From: Bacteroidales bacterium
Lineage (GTDB): Bacteria > Bacteroidota > Bacteroidia > Bacteroidales > VadinHA17
Direction: 5' to 3'
Assembly (NCBI GenBank): GCA_025455395.1
Contig: JALOMO010000006.1
Coordinates: 1-50,860, forward strand
Length of the DNA stretch: 50,860 nt
Shown piece after piece: positions 38,553 to 48,019 of the stretch. Under the pieces are notes generated by a model. That model saw only the letters and a list, made by a program, of their open reading frames with translations. It did not search any database and was not told the origin of the DNA. A program made the translations under genes and the position numbers. Numbering within the stretch: the first letter of the stretch is position 1; each line of letters starts with the position of its first letter.

Positions 38553-38589
38553 CCAAAAAAAAGTGTCAGTTCATGACAAACTGACACTT
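38553..38589 (-). terminator. Terminator between secG and groES
   Basis: An 11-bp stem AAGTGTCAGTT/AACTGACACTT (38561-38571 and 38579-38589) is followed on the minus strand by TTTTTTTT. It separates the sigma-54 activator-lptE-TPR-secG operon from groES-groEL. Confidence 0.9.
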
Positions 38590-38610
38590 CTTTGTTTTAT
38601 ATATGTCATC

Positions 38611-38964
38611 TTATTCGTTTTCACCGTCAGGCTGAGGTGTCTCCTGAGGTAATGGAGTCGGTAGTGTTGGGATAGCATCCGGGTCCTGTGCCCTCTCGAT
38701 TGATGACCTGATCACTGATTCTTCCTGGCCCTGTCCTCTTGGAATTGAGGCTGTGGCTACCAGGCTGAGAACAAGTATTGCAGCAGCAAGTGTCCATGTT
38801 GATTTCTCAAGAAAGTCAGCTGTCTTTCTGACACCCATTGACTGACCTGCTGAGGTGAAGTTTGATGCAAGCCCGCCCCCCTTGGAGTTCTGAACCAGTA
38901 CAATCATGACCTGCAGAACGCATGCTACTATCACAAGCACTGAAGCAAAAATATAAATACCCAT
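38611..38964 (-). CDS. secG: Protein translocase subunit SecG
   Basis: 117 residues. Two membrane helices (about 4-23 and 57-76) flank the SecG signature VLVQNSKGGGLASNF. A Glu/Pro-rich C-terminal tail follows, typical for Bacteroidota SecG. It is an auxiliary subunit of SecYEG. It lies 7 bases downstream of the TPR-like gene. Confidence 0.93.
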   Translation of the reverse strand: MGIYIFASVLVIVACVLQVMIVLVQNSKGGGLASNFTSAGQSMGVRKTADFLEKSTWTLAAAILVLSLVATASIPRGQGQEESVIRSSIERAQDPDAIPTLPTPLPQETPQPDGENE

Positions 38965-38971
38965 CGTCTTC

Positions 38972-39949
38972 CTATTTTATTAATTCCTTGATCTTTTCAA
39001 TACGGCTCGCAAAGTAAGCACTTTTTTCCGGATATTTCAAAGAGAGCTTTTCATAAATATTTATTGCCTTGAAATAATAACCCTGGTTCACATATATTCT
39101 TGCCAGTGTTTCAGTTATGAAAGTACCCTGTTCTTCCGTGCCGGTCTCTGTCATATCTTTCAAAGGTTGTTCCGTCGAGGAAGAGATCCTTTCGATACGC
39201 GGACTCGTCATTATGAACCTGTCGATAAGGTCAGCAGGAGATAGCTTCTCTTCCGGCTCCGGTGCTACCGGTTCTTCATCACCGAGAAGTTCCAGCAGTT
39301 CCTCTCCTTCGTGAGCCGTTTCAACAAATTGTGCCGGTTTTTCTGGCTCCTGCTCATGGAAGGCAGTGTGATCGAGTTCGAGTACAGCTGGTGCTGCGGA
39401 TGCCAGTTCTGCAAGCCTTGACTCGATGTCAGCAATAAGCTCATCCCTCGTCAGTATTGCAACCTCCTCAGTAACTCCCTCTGCCTTAACTTCTGCCTCA
39501 ACCTTAACCTCTTCCTCAACCTCAACCTCATCCTCTACCTCAACCTCAGCCTCAACCTTAACCTCTTCCTCTACCTCAACCTCAGCCTCAACCTTAACCT
39601 CTTCCTCTACCTCAACCTCAGCCTCAACCTTAACCTCTTCCTCAGCCTCTTCCTCAACCTTAACCTTGACCTCAACCTTAACCTCTGCCTCTGCCTCTGC
39701 CTCAGCAGGCTGCATGAAGAGGTAGTGATACAGAACCTCCCTGTCGGAAACGGAGAGGGCCGATGACCTGAGCTGTGATTCAAACCTGATATCGGAATTA
39801 TCCTTCAGTCCTCGCAGGAGTACAAGATGGGCAGCATGAAACCACGGAAAAAGGTCGGTCAGCTCCCTTATTCCTTCGAGATCACCGGGGCCTGGAAGTG
39901 CGCCTCCGGAAATAAACCTGTTGAACTCATTCCTGTTCATCAGCAGCAT
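38972..39949 (-). CDS. TPR-like protein with 12-residue acidic repeats
   Basis: 325 residues. The N-terminal part (1-80) has MNRNEFNRFISGG and LTDLFPWFHAAHLVLLRGLK. The middle (about 81-165) is a low-complexity run of Val, Glu, Ala and Lys built on the 12-residue repeat EEEVKVEAEVEV; in the DNA this is a 36-bp unit repeated without change at 39549, 39585 and 39621. The C-terminus (about 275-325) is one TPR-like helix pair (TLARIYVNQGYYFKAINIYEKLSLKYPEKS). A gene of this kind usually lies between lptE and secG in Bacteroidota; its role is unknown. The repeat could make its length variable between strains. Confidence 0.85.
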   Translation of the reverse strand: MLLMNRNEFNRFISGGALPGPGDLEGIRELTDLFPWFHAAHLVLLRGLKDNSDIRFESQLRSSALSVSDREVLYHYLFMQPAEAEAEAEVKVEVKVKVEEEAEEEVKVEAEVEVEEEVKVEAEVEVEEEVKVEAEVEVEDEVEVEEEVKVEAEVKAEGVTEEVAILTRDELIADIESRLAELASAAPAVLELDHTAFHEQEPEKPAQFVETAHEGEELLELLGDEEPVAPEPEEKLSPADLIDRFIMTSPRIERISSSTEQPLKDMTETGTEEQGTFITETLARIYVNQGYYFKAINIYEKLSLKYPEKSAYFASRIEKIKELIK

Positions 39950-40474
39950 TTACCAGTTGACAAACGCCCTGTTGAAGATATCCTCGATAAGCATCTTTAC
40001 TATCTCCTCTGCCAATGCCACCTCAACATCGCTAAGATTCTGAGAACTGCTATAGTCAAGGTATCGTGTAAAGGGCTGCTCAAAGCTCAGATCAGGCTCA
40101 ACGTTGTTTACAAACTTAACCCTGACAGTAATTGAAAACCTGTTCATTGCGGCCTGTTCATTACCGCTGACAGTAAGCGGCTGTGTCTTGTAATCTGCTA
40201 TATCCCCCTCAAAGCTTACATCACCACCTGAAGAGACAATTGTCAGGTTAGTCTGGGCCCTGCACTGATCAATAAGAGCATCTGTCAGCTTCTGGTTCAG
40301 CCCCGGCTGCACAAGACTCGCGCGGTTCTGGAAAACCTGCACGCTGAGGGTTTTGACATCCGCTGATATTGAAGCCCCTGTGGTTGAGTAGCTGATCTTT
40401 ACTCCGCACCCTTGCAACAATAATGCAAGAGATGCAACCAGCACAATTATATTTGACTTACCCTTCAAGGTCAT
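39950..40474 (-). CDS. lptE: LptE-like lipopolysaccharide assembly lipoprotein
   Basis: 174 residues. Signal peptide with lipobox LLQGC (Cys23), then KISYSTTGASISADVKTLSVQVFQNRASLVQPGLNQKLTDALID, the Bacteroidota LptE pattern (strands, then a helix that precedes TNLTIV). LptE plugs the LptD barrel that inserts LPS in the outer membrane. It overlaps the upstream sigma-54 activator gene by 17 bases. Confidence 0.87.
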   Translation of the reverse strand: MTLKGKSNIIVLVASLALLLQGCGVKISYSTTGASISADVKTLSVQVFQNRASLVQPGLNQKLTDALIDQCRAQTNLTIVSSGGDVSFEGDIADYKTQPLTVSGNEQAAMNRFSITVRVKFVNNVEPDLSFEQPFTRYLDYSSSQNLSDVEVALAEEIVKMLIEDIFNRAFVNW

Positions 40475-41702
40475 ACTCTTTTATTTTCCTGTACAGAGTT
40501 CTCTCTGATATCCCCAGTTCCGCTGCTGCCAGTTTTCTCTTCCCATTGTTTTTTTCAAGAGCCTTTTTTATCAGCTCCTTCTCCCTGTCAGTAAGTGAAA
40601 GGGATTCTTCAACCACCTCCTCAGTGTCCTGTATTCCCATCTTTTCACGCGGAGTGCCAAAACTGATTGTAACCGGCCTTACCTGCTCAACGGCTTCTTT
40701 GCGTACAGGACTGTCGCTGAACAGGTTGCGAACAGCCTTTACCCCTGACTCCGTCAGGTTGCCGACCTCTCCGCCTGAGCTGATCATCTCGTATACAAGG
40801 TTTTTAAGGTCATGCATATCGCTTTTCATGTCAAAGAGTATCTTGTACAGGATCTCCCTCTCTGAGCCGAACCCCTGGTCATCTTTATGCTTTACCGGCA
40901 CCGGAAGGCGCGCGTTCTGGAAATCGGGAAGATAATGTGTCAGCATGACCGCGGTAACTTCTCTTTCCTGTTCAATAACGGATATTTGCTCGGTGATGTT
41001 CTTAAGCTGTCTGACATTGCCCGGCCAGTAGTAATTTAAAAGCATCTCTCTCGCCTGGCTGTCGGGCCTTATTGCCGGCATTCGGTAACGCTCCGCAAAA
41101 TCAACAGCGAACTTCCGGAACAGAAGAATAATATCTTCACCCCGCTCCCTCAGGGGAGGCACACGCACCGGAACAGTATTAAGCCTGTAGAAGAGATCCT
41201 CGCGGAACTTACCTGAACCAACAGCCGAAATTATATCAATGTTTGTTGCTGCAATAACTCTTACGTCAGTCTTCTGCACCTTTGATGATCCTACCCTTAT
41301 GAATTCGCCTGACTCAAGTACCCTTAGCAGTCTTACCTGAGTAGATAACGGTAATTCTGCCACTTCATCGAGGAATATTGTTCCACCATCTGCCACCTCG
41401 AAATAACCTTTCCTGCTATCAGTTGCCCCTGTGAAGGCTCCTTTCTCATGACCGAAAAGCTCAGAATCTATCGTCCCCTCTGGAATGGCACCGCAGTTGA
41501 CAGCAATATATGGGCCATGCTTCCTCAGACTGAAGCTATGTATAACCTGAGGAAATACTTCCTTACCAGTACCACTCTCACCCGTAATGAACACAGACAG
41601 GTCTGTGGGAGCCACCTGCACGGCAATATCAAGTGCACGGTTCAGACCCTCATTATTGCCTATGATCCCAAACCTCTGCTTTACTCCCAGTAATTCTTTC
41701 AT
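40458..41702 (-). CDS. Sigma-54-dependent transcriptional activator (AAA+ / Fis HTH)
   Basis: 414 residues. The AAA+ domain starts almost at the N-terminus: Walker A GESGTGKE (41-48), the sigma-54 contact loop GAFTGA (88-93), Walker B GTIFLDEV (107-114). The C-terminal Fis-type HTH is KRKLAAAELGISERTLYRKIKEY (written in two parts: KRKLAAAELG and ISERTLYRKIKEY). There is no receiver or other sensory domain before the AAA+ module, so control must come from the region between AAA+ and HTH or from a partner protein. It is first in the operon with lptE, the TPR-like gene and secG, a conserved Bacteroidota order. Confidence 0.93.
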   Translation of the reverse strand: MKELLGVKQRFGIIGNNEGLNRALDIAVQVAPTDLSVFITGESGTGKEVFPQVIHSFSLRKHGPYIAVNCGAIPEGTIDSELFGHEKGAFTGATDSRKGYFEVADGGTIFLDEVAELPLSTQVRLLRVLESGEFIRVGSSKVQKTDVRVIAATNIDIISAVGSGKFREDLFYRLNTVPVRVPPLRERGEDIILLFRKFAVDFAERYRMPAIRPDSQAREMLLNYYWPGNVRQLKNITEQISVIEQEREVTAVMLTHYLPDFQNARLPVPVKHKDDQGFGSEREILYKILFDMKSDMHDLKNLVYEMISSGGEVGNLTESGVKAVRNLFSDSPVRKEAVEQVRPVTISFGTPREKMGIQDTEEVVEESLSLTDREKELIKKALEKNNGKRKLAAAELGISERTLYRKIKEYDLEG

Positions 41703-41881
41703 CGGTTAATATTAAACCACGCGAATTTACGACTTTTTTGGATTATGGGAAAACTGATTACCACAAAGCCTGACACAATGACATAAAGATGTTTTATTTG
41801 CAGATTCACCTGCGAGGGGAATATTTTAAACTTTTACATTCTCTCTTTGTTATATCAATTAAGTTAGTAAGATTGAGCGAG

Positions 41882-42772
41882 ATGAATGCAGGGAACCGGA
41901 CTTATTCCATAAAGGACCTCGAGAACTATTGTGGTATAAAGGCTCACACTATCAGGATGTGGGAGAAGCGATACGAGATTCTCAGACCTGAAAGAAGCGA
42001 CTCGAACATCAGGCACTATACAGAGGAGGAGCTAAAGAAACTCATTACCATTTCAATACTTAACAGAAACGGATTAAAAATATCGAGAATAGCCAGTCTC
42101 AGCGACAATGAACTGCTAAAGGAGGTTATGAAGTACGGCTCAGGAGATGAGCAGGATGACGACTCATTCAAGCCGGGTGAACTTATTATGTCTGCCCTTC
42201 GCTTCAGTGAAGAACAATTCAGGGAGAAGCTGAACCCTTTTATTGCCGACAAAGGAATGAGGGAATCATATATCAGGATCTTCCATCCGCTGATGCAGAA
42301 GGCAAAAGCCCTTTGGCTTACTGACTGCCTCTCCAGGCCCCAGGAACAGTTTATCAGGCATGTTATCAGGACACTCATCATATCAGAAGATATGAAGCTT
42401 GGATCGCCTCTGATCACAGAGTGCGCCGCTGTTGTCAACCTTGGGGATAATGAAGCTGAAAACAATCTTATCTTTCTTAAGTACCTGCTAAAAATGAAAG
42501 GCTTTGACGTTGTCTATACCGAAGGTACTCTTTCAGGTGACGAAATAAAGGGAATACACTCAATCAGGCCCTTTACTGTCATGGCTATCAACCTTCCGGC
42601 AGTTGAACCGGAGGCTGAAGTAAAAGACTTCTGCAATAATATTAACCGTGAACTGAGACTGCGAAAAATACTTGTCACCGGCAGATATGACAGTAATTGC
42701 ACCTGGAATAACGGAACTACAGAAGCCGTTTCCACTCCTGCCGAGATGGCAGCATGGGCAGACAGGCTCTGA
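41882..42772 (+). CDS. MerR-family regulator with degenerate cobalamin-binding-type domain
   Basis: 296 residues from ATG 41882. The N-terminal MerR helix-turn-helix reads YSIKDLENYCGIKAHTIRMWEKRYEILRPERSDSNIRHY. The C-terminal two thirds follow the CarH/LitR plan (helical bundle, then Rossmann-like domain). In light sensors of this kind the bundle has W-x9-E-H; here the same place reads W-x9-E-Q (WLTDCLSRPQEQF), and the cobalamin-ligating DxHxxG motif is absent (GFDVVYTEGTLSGDEIKG). So it probably does not bind B12 in the usual way. The target genes are unknown; divergent from the sigma-54 activator gene, about 180 bases apart. Confidence 0.88.
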   Translation: MNAGNRTYSIKDLENYCGIKAHTIRMWEKRYEILRPERSDSNIRHYTEEELKKLITISILNRNGLKISRIASLSDNELLKEVMKYGSGDEQDDDSFKPGELIMSALRFSEEQFREKLNPFIADKGMRESYIRIFHPLMQKAKALWLTDCLSRPQEQFIRHVIRTLIISEDMKLGSPLITECAAVVNLGDNEAENNLIFLKYLLKMKGFDVVYTEGTLSGDEIKGIHSIRPFTVMAINLPAVEPEAEVKDFCNNINRELRLRKILVTGRYDSNCTWNNGTTEAVSTPAEMAAWADRL

Positions 42773-42785
42773 AAATAAATTCTCC

Positions 42786-43532
42786 TTACTGTTTCCTTAC
42801 TCTTACTACTATAGAATCGGCTATTTGCAGTGCCGTTGTAAGTGTGCCCAGATCGGTGAAAAGCTCACCTGTCTGTCCTGAAGGATGACTGTGTCCGACC
42901 GGTTTCATGATATATCGGTTCTGAAGATTACCGCTCTCTACAGTGCTTTCATAAACCAGGGCAGGCTGCGCAGAATTGAGATAATTGACATCTCCCGGGA
43001 ATTTGTCATTGGTCCAGTATTCATTCCAGTCCCAGTTCTGGTTTATCTCGAAGAGAACCCTGAACTTCGACGGCAAAGCTCCATCAGCACGTGCAGTCAA
43101 TGTAAAACTTGTTGTCGGTGTGGCCCCGCTGTAAGCATCCGGGACGGGATTCTCCTGGTCAGGCATATAAAGCCCGTCAGAAACCTTTATTCCTCGCTTG
43201 TGCGACCAGTAGGGAAGTGTTTGTGGTGCCCGCTTGGGCGCTTCTGTCCACTTACCCGAAGCATTGGAACCATACTTGAAAACTCCGGTGGCTATTGACC
43301 TGGGAACAAAAAGTGTCTGTATGTAATTCCCTCCTTCATCTTCCAGCCAGACAGCCATAAGAGGGTAATAAAGCGAAGGTCCGCCATAGAATTTCAGCTC
43401 CACCAGAGGCCCTGATCCGGATGAATTTGTTACAACATCAACAAATTCCTTATTCTGCACAAGATTTGATGATGATGGCTTAGACGAGCAGGCAGAGGCA
43501 ATTACTGCGATAATGATTATAATGTTCTTCAT
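42786..43532 (-). CDS. Lipoprotein with DUF2271-like domain, partner of the TonB receptor
   Basis: 248 residues. A lipoprotein signal peptide ends IASAC (Cys15). The body has VELKFYGGPSLYYPLMAVWLEDEGGNYIQTLFVP, WTEAPKRAPQTLPYWSHKRG and SGATPTTSFTLTARADG, a pattern like DUF2271 periplasmic proteins that accompany iron- or flavin-related uptake genes; the family call is tentative. It follows the TonB-dependent receptor by 11 bases, so the two are probably co-transcribed and the protein may be a surface or periplasmic binding partner. Confidence 0.8.
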   Translation of the reverse strand: MKNIIIIIAVIASACSSKPSSSNLVQNKEFVDVVTNSSGSGPLVELKFYGGPSLYYPLMAVWLEDEGGNYIQTLFVPRSIATGVFKYGSNASGKWTEAPKRAPQTLPYWSHKRGIKVSDGLYMPDQENPVPDAYSGATPTTSFTLTARADGALPSKFRVLFEINQNWDWNEYWTNDKFPGDVNYLNSAQPALVYESTVESGNLQNRYIMKPVGHSHPSGQTGELFTDLGTLTTALQIADSIVVRVRKQ

Positions 43533-43543
43533 TGCTGTTCCTT

Positions 43544-45934
43544 TTATATTTCAATTATTATACCTATTGTAGGCAATATGGTACCTCCCTCGGCAGGGAG
43601 ATAGTTGGGCACATACCTGGAAGGATCAGACGGATCAGTTACATAATTCCCGCTGTCATCTGCCAGTGGAACAAGAATGTCAGGCTGATCAGCCTTGAAG
43701 TTCAGAATGTTCTGGATATCGGCGTACAACATTAATGACCACTTCTGGAAATAGAATTGTTTGTCAACCCTGACATCAAGCTGGTTGAATGCGTTAAGCC
43801 TTTCCGTATTATAACTCGAATAGTCGAGGTAAGGTCTTCCGGAAACATCCCATGCTTCCTTGTTCATCGACTTTTCTTCGTCGAATGGAGTGTAAGGTGC
43901 GCCACCAACATATCTCCACTTGAAGCCAATATCCCATGTATCACCAAGACTCTTGGTGGCTGTAACGCTCAACAGATGCCTGTTGTCCCAGGCTGTTGGT
44001 ATATAACTTTCATCTGCGCCCCTGAACTCACTTCTGACAAAGGTGTAGGCAAAAACCATATTCAGACCCTTGAAGTCCCTTATCCTTCCCATTAGTTCAA
44101 TACCATAAGCTCTACCCTCAGAGGTTGAAACTACCTCTTCGTTCCCAAAGACATCGTAGCCGGCGCTCTTCGTCGAGAGGGGTACCTGGTCAGCGACAGA
44201 GAACGGGTAGTCAGAATAACTCTTGTAAAACCCTTCTAATGTAAACTGCAGTCTCTCATCAGGTATCAGTTCAATACCTCCTGTCAGATGGTCGGCGGCA
44301 ATATACCTGATCCCGTTTTCCTTATTTACAAAATTGCCATCGCTGTCCTTATATCCGAGTGATGTATAGGGAGGAAGCTGATAATATCTGCCTGTGCTGA
44401 AATTGAGGCTTAGAGCCTGCGTGAGCGAATAGGAGAGTGATAAGCGGGGTGACAGCTGTGTAAAAGGATTTGCCATTTCAGTTGAATATGAGTTGGCATC
44501 CGTGCGGAGCCCCAGTGACAATCGGAGCTTCTCCTCCATAAATGACTTGCTTACCTGGCCAAAAGCCGAGAATTTGAAGAAAAGCAGGTCGCTTTCATAA
44601 AGCTCTGTCTGAACTGCATCATCAGCAAAAAACTGCCTGTAGGTGTCATTCCGGTACCTTGACATCTCTGACCCGGCACCGAAGCTGACCCTCAGTGTGC
44701 TCGGATAGACCCTGGTGCCTTCATATCTCAGTTTAACATCACCTTCACCGCTTGCATAATCAAAAAGCTTATTTGCGTCTGACTCAATATTGTCCTGATA
44801 TTTTATCTCCTTGTTGTTAAGATAGTTACGACTAAAAACCACCATGTCAGATCCATTAGATCTGAAGTGCCTGTATACAGCCCCGAAAGTATAGCTGTAT
44901 TGCTGCTGTTCGGGAAGAAAACCCAGCAGATAACGTTGGGTTTCGGTCTCATTGGCTTCAAGGTTCAGACGAGAATTATCAAATGCTCCGATACCAAGAA
45001 TGGTCAGCTCATTCTTCTGATCAAAGCTTACCTTGTATTTAAACTGAAAGTCATTGTAGGTGGGAAGAAAAGGCAGGCCCAACGCCCCGAAGAGGAACTG
45101 AAGATACGATCGCCTTGCAGAGACTATCAGTGATCCCTTCTCCCCTGCCGGTCCGTTATATGTCAGGCCCAGATCAGAAGCACCAATGGTTGCCCTGAGA
45201 GACCTCTTTTCACGATTTCCGTCAATCATGCTGAAATTCATGACTGAACTGAGCGCGTTACCTCTTGTGGCGGGAAAGGCACCTGACATAAAGTCAACCG
45301 ATCTGACAAAATCGACATTTATTATGCCGACCGGACCACCGGATGCTCCCTGCGTTGAAAAATGATTGAGGTAGGGTATTTCGACATTATCAATGAAAAA
45401 CCTGTTCTCGTTCGGGCCACCACCTCTTACAATTACATCATTCCTGAAGGCGGGCGTTGAAGCGACACCGGGAAACGATTGTATCACCTTTGATATATCG
45501 CGGTTACCGCCAGGATTCAGTTCAATCTCCTCGATACTTATTATCCTTGACGAAAGTGGGCTCTCTATCTTCTTTCGGAATGGCGATGCTTTGATCACTA
45601 CATCTGATATACCAACAACCGTTGTCTCAAGAGGAATCGTAAGATTGACTTCATTGGTATTTGTCACCATAACCGCCTCTGAGATATATGCATTATATCC
45701 CACCGATGAAACCCTTACCTCTGCAAATCCTGGTTTAATACCGGTGAAGAGAAAGTTGCCGTCGAAGTCGGTCATGGCTCCGATGGTCGTGTTCCATATA
45801 ACAACGCTGGCAAAGGGCACAGGTTCATTGGTCGTCGCATCAACAACCTTCCCTCTGATAACGCCTCCCTCTGACTGTGCTGAAAGATCAGCCAGCGATA
45901 AAACAAATGCTAAAATAAGTATGTTGACTTTCAT
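43544..45934 (-). CDS. TonB-dependent outer-membrane receptor
   Basis: 796 residues. Signal peptide (1-19), then a CarboxypepD_reg-like domain (about 23-108: GGVIRGKVVDATTNEPVPFASVVIW, TDFDGNFLFTG). The plug domain follows (about 110-230: PLSSRIISIEEIELNPGGNRDISKVIQSFPGVAS, VRGGGPNENRFFIDNVEIPYLNHF). The 22-strand barrel ends in a short strand (PTIGIIIEI). Substrate is unknown; the adjacent DUF2271-like lipoprotein might hint at iron or a cofactor. Not a SusC-type nutrient receptor: there is no SusD gene next to it. Confidence 0.94.
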   Translation of the reverse strand: MKVNILILAFVLSLADLSAQSEGGVIRGKVVDATTNEPVPFASVVIWNTTIGAMTDFDGNFLFTGIKPGFAEVRVSSVGYNAYISEAVMVTNTNEVNLTIPLETTVVGISDVVIKASPFRKKIESPLSSRIISIEEIELNPGGNRDISKVIQSFPGVASTPAFRNDVIVRGGGPNENRFFIDNVEIPYLNHFSTQGASGGPVGIINVDFVRSVDFMSGAFPATRGNALSSVMNFSMIDGNREKRSLRATIGASDLGLTYNGPAGEKGSLIVSARRSYLQFLFGALGLPFLPTYNDFQFKYKVSFDQKNELTILGIGAFDNSRLNLEANETETQRYLLGFLPEQQQYSYTFGAVYRHFRSNGSDMVVFSRNYLNNKEIKYQDNIESDANKLFDYASGEGDVKLRYEGTRVYPSTLRVSFGAGSEMSRYRNDTYRQFFADDAVQTELYESDLLFFKFSAFGQVSKSFMEEKLRLSLGLRTDANSYSTEMANPFTQLSPRLSLSYSLTQALSLNFSTGRYYQLPPYTSLGYKDSDGNFVNKENGIRYIAADHLTGGIELIPDERLQFTLEGFYKSYSDYPFSVADQVPLSTKSAGYDVFGNEEVVSTSEGRAYGIELMGRIRDFKGLNMVFAYTFVRSEFRGADESYIPTAWDNRHLLSVTATKSLGDTWDIGFKWRYVGGAPYTPFDEEKSMNKEAWDVSGRPYLDYSSYNTERLNAFNQLDVRVDKQFYFQKWSLMLYADIQNILNFKADQPDILVPLADDSGNYVTDPSDPSRYVPNYLPAEGGTILPTIGIIIEI

Positions 45935-45955
45935 ATCTGTTTAGTATCTATGAAA

Positions 45956-45986
45956 CAAAAACAAGGAAGAAAATGATTTGTTCAAA
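45956..45986 (-). promoter_or_regulatory. Promoter of the TonB-receptor operon
   Basis: On the minus strand TTTG (45986-45983) and TGTTTTTG (45963-45956) are 19 bases apart, one mismatch to the TTTG-N19-TAnnTTTG consensus. It lies 21 bases before the ATG. Confidence 0.6.
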
Positions 45987-46000
45987 AAATATATAAATAA

Positions 46001-46978
46001 TCAGAACAGATCTCTGAAATACGATTCCTCTGCTGTCAGGTCAATGTAAGGAGCCTTCTCTTTCAGCTCTGCAATCCTGCCCAGCATAGCAGATGCGAAA
46101 GGAGACTTTTCTTCCTTTCCTCCCGTCAACCGGTGAGCCATAGCCCTGGTAATTCTGGCAGCCTCGTTCCACACCCGAAGCACAGGGCTCTCAATGAAAA
46201 CGGAGGTGAATCTTTCCCAGACATAGTCAATTGCCGTCTCAGAGGGATGTACCATATCTGCGGCATAGAACCTGTAATCGCGAAGGTCATCCATGAATAT
46301 CTCATATGCAGGAAAATAACCCGATACTGCAGGATGTTTCACAAGTTCCTCAACTGCCAGTAGCAGATTAGCCTTGCTAACCTGGTTGGCATGAGCACCA
46401 TCACTGAGATGACGGACAGGGCTGACAGTAAACCACACCTTCAGACCAGGGTTTGTCTGTGCAAGCCGGTCAAGTGTTTCACTCCACCTGTCAGTAATCT
46501 CTGAACTGGAAGCAAGGCTGCGGTTGAAGAGCGAAGATGGAAGCTTGTGGCAATTGGCAACAACTGCGCCGCTTTCTTTAAGAGTGAATACGTATGAGGT
46601 TCCGAATGTAACAAAGAGAAATGATGCCCGGCGGAGAAATCCTGAGGAATTCACACTGACGCTGTTAAGCCTCTCCCTGAGTATATCGCGGTCGTAGGAT
46701 GAAAAAGCAGTATGATGATCAAGACTCATGTACCGGTTATCATGAAGGTAAATGTCATTTTCAGTATAGGTGTGGGCGGCGATAAACCTGTCGATAGCCC
46801 CTGCAACCGAAAAAGGATTAAAAAGGGTTCCGTGCGGATTTGTCATAACATCCATCTTCCCTGATGCCATCCTGTAACCAATCTCATTAGCGAAACATGA
46901 GCCAATGAACATAACCGGCGTCCGGTAATTGATCTTCTCAGTCGAAGCGGGAAGGGAGACCTCTGTTCGAAGTTCCAT
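46001..46978 (-). CDS. GSCFA domain protein (putative acyl/ester hydrolase)
   Basis: 325 residues from ATG 46978. The family motif is GSCFANEIG near the N-terminus (FIGSCFANEIG), with WFTVSPVRHLSDG and DMVHPSETAIDYVWERF at the later catalytic positions, an SGNH-hydrolase-like layout (Ser in GSCFA, Asp-x-x-His in DMVH). Substrate unknown. It starts 7 bases after the end of the alpha/beta hydrolase gene, so the two probably act in one pathway or at least share a transcript. Confidence 0.9.
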   Translation of the reverse strand: MELRTEVSLPASTEKINYRTPVMFIGSCFANEIGYRMASGKMDVMTNPHGTLFNPFSVAGAIDRFIAAHTYTENDIYLHDNRYMSLDHHTAFSSYDRDILRERLNSVSVNSSGFLRRASFLFVTFGTSYVFTLKESGAVVANCHKLPSSLFNRSLASSSEITDRWSETLDRLAQTNPGLKVWFTVSPVRHLSDGAHANQVSKANLLLAVEELVKHPAVSGYFPAYEIFMDDLRDYRFYAADMVHPSETAIDYVWERFTSVFIESPVLRVWNEAARITRAMAHRLTGGKEEKSPFASAMLGRIAELKEKAPYIDLTAEESYFRDLF

Positions 46979-46985
46979 ACAATAC

Positions 46986-47798
46986 TTATAACAATGTGTC
47001 AATCCATTCAGTGATGAATTCAAAATGTTCCTCCTTCATCAGGTCATTATGGAGCTCATGATATCCGCCATCCCACAGTTTCAGGGTTGCCAACGGTGCT
47101 GATCCGGCAACTTCCACGGAACCTGATGGCGAACAGATCATGTCATCCCTGCCATGTGCCAGCAGAAGAGGGCAACTGATCTCAGAAGCCCGTGCAAGCG
47201 TCTCCGTGGCAGCGTCAGTCATTGAGGCAAATAGTCCGGCAGATATCATCCCATGTACAAGAGGATCGTTCTTGTATAACGCAACAACATCCTTATCATG
47301 TGACAGGTTGTTAACATTCAATCCTGATGGCTGTGTCATGCCCGGCATTACTTTTTTTGCCACGGAAGCAAGTAACACTTTTATCCTTGGAGGTTCTTCA
47401 GCAAGCCTGATCCAGGGTGAGGTAACTATAGCACCTCTAAGTGAGGGTTTTCTCCGGATAATATAATTAAGAACCAGTCCCCCTCCCAGGCTGTGGCCGT
47501 ACAGGAAAAACGGAACACCATCAAGGTCGGCAGTGATTCCATCAATTATTGAATCAATCAAATCATATACCTTCTCAAAAGGCGGTAATACCCCTCGCCT
47601 TCCATCCGATTGTCCATGACCTGGCAGGTCAAAAGACCTGAATGAGATACCTGATTTATTGAATCTTTCAGCCCAGGCCTTGTACCTGCCGGCGTGTTCG
47701 CCAAGTCCGTGTACAAGAAGGATGAGAGCCCTGGGATTACCCTCAACATCATTATTGTAAAATGCTGTTTTACAGCTGCATATATCTTTAACCTCCAT
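46986..47798 (-). CDS. Alpha/beta hydrolase, monoacylglycerol-lipase type
   Basis: 270 residues, serine aminopeptidase S33 fold. The oxyanion motif is HGLGEHAGRY (30-39), FDLPGHGQSDG is typical of monoglyceride lipases, the nucleophile is Ser103 in GHSLGG, and the triad is completed by Asp218 or Asp219 (AHGRDDMICS) and His247 (GGYHELHND). No signal peptide, so it is cytoplasmic. It probably hydrolyses monoacylglycerols or lysophospholipids; substrate inferred from family only. Confidence 0.9.
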   Translation of the reverse strand: MEVKDICSCKTAFYNNDVEGNPRALILLVHGLGEHAGRYKAWAERFNKSGISFRSFDLPGHGQSDGRRGVLPPFEKVYDLIDSIIDGITADLDGVPFFLYGHSLGGGLVLNYIIRRKPSLRGAIVTSPWIRLAEEPPRIKVLLASVAKKVMPGMTQPSGLNVNNLSHDKDVVALYKNDPLVHGMISAGLFASMTDAATETLARASEISCPLLLAHGRDDMICSPSGSVEVAGSAPLATLKLWDGGYHELHNDLMKEEHFEFITEWIDTLL

Positions 47799-48019
47799 AA
47801 TATGTTTTTTGTAAAGATATTAAAGTACCATGAGAGTAAAAAATCCCGTATTGCTATCCTGAATGTTTAATAAATACTGATAAATATGTTACAATTCAGT
47901 TAAAATTCAATGATCCGTCAATTTAGACAAATATGATCTACATATCTCTTTATCTGTTACTTAATATTTAGAAGGAGTATCAATAAGCCCTCATCAAGGT
48001 ATATTTAAGGATATTCGGA

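Noticed and set aside
38480..38560. CIRCE operator or sigma-54 promoter before groES
   Set aside because: No TTAGCACTC-N9-GAGTGCTAA; a TTGGCAC is present on the minus strand but lacks the TTGC half at the right distance.
39426..39725. Plus-strand Ser/Thr-rich frame
   Set aside because: Antisense of the Val/Glu repeats of the TPR-like gene.
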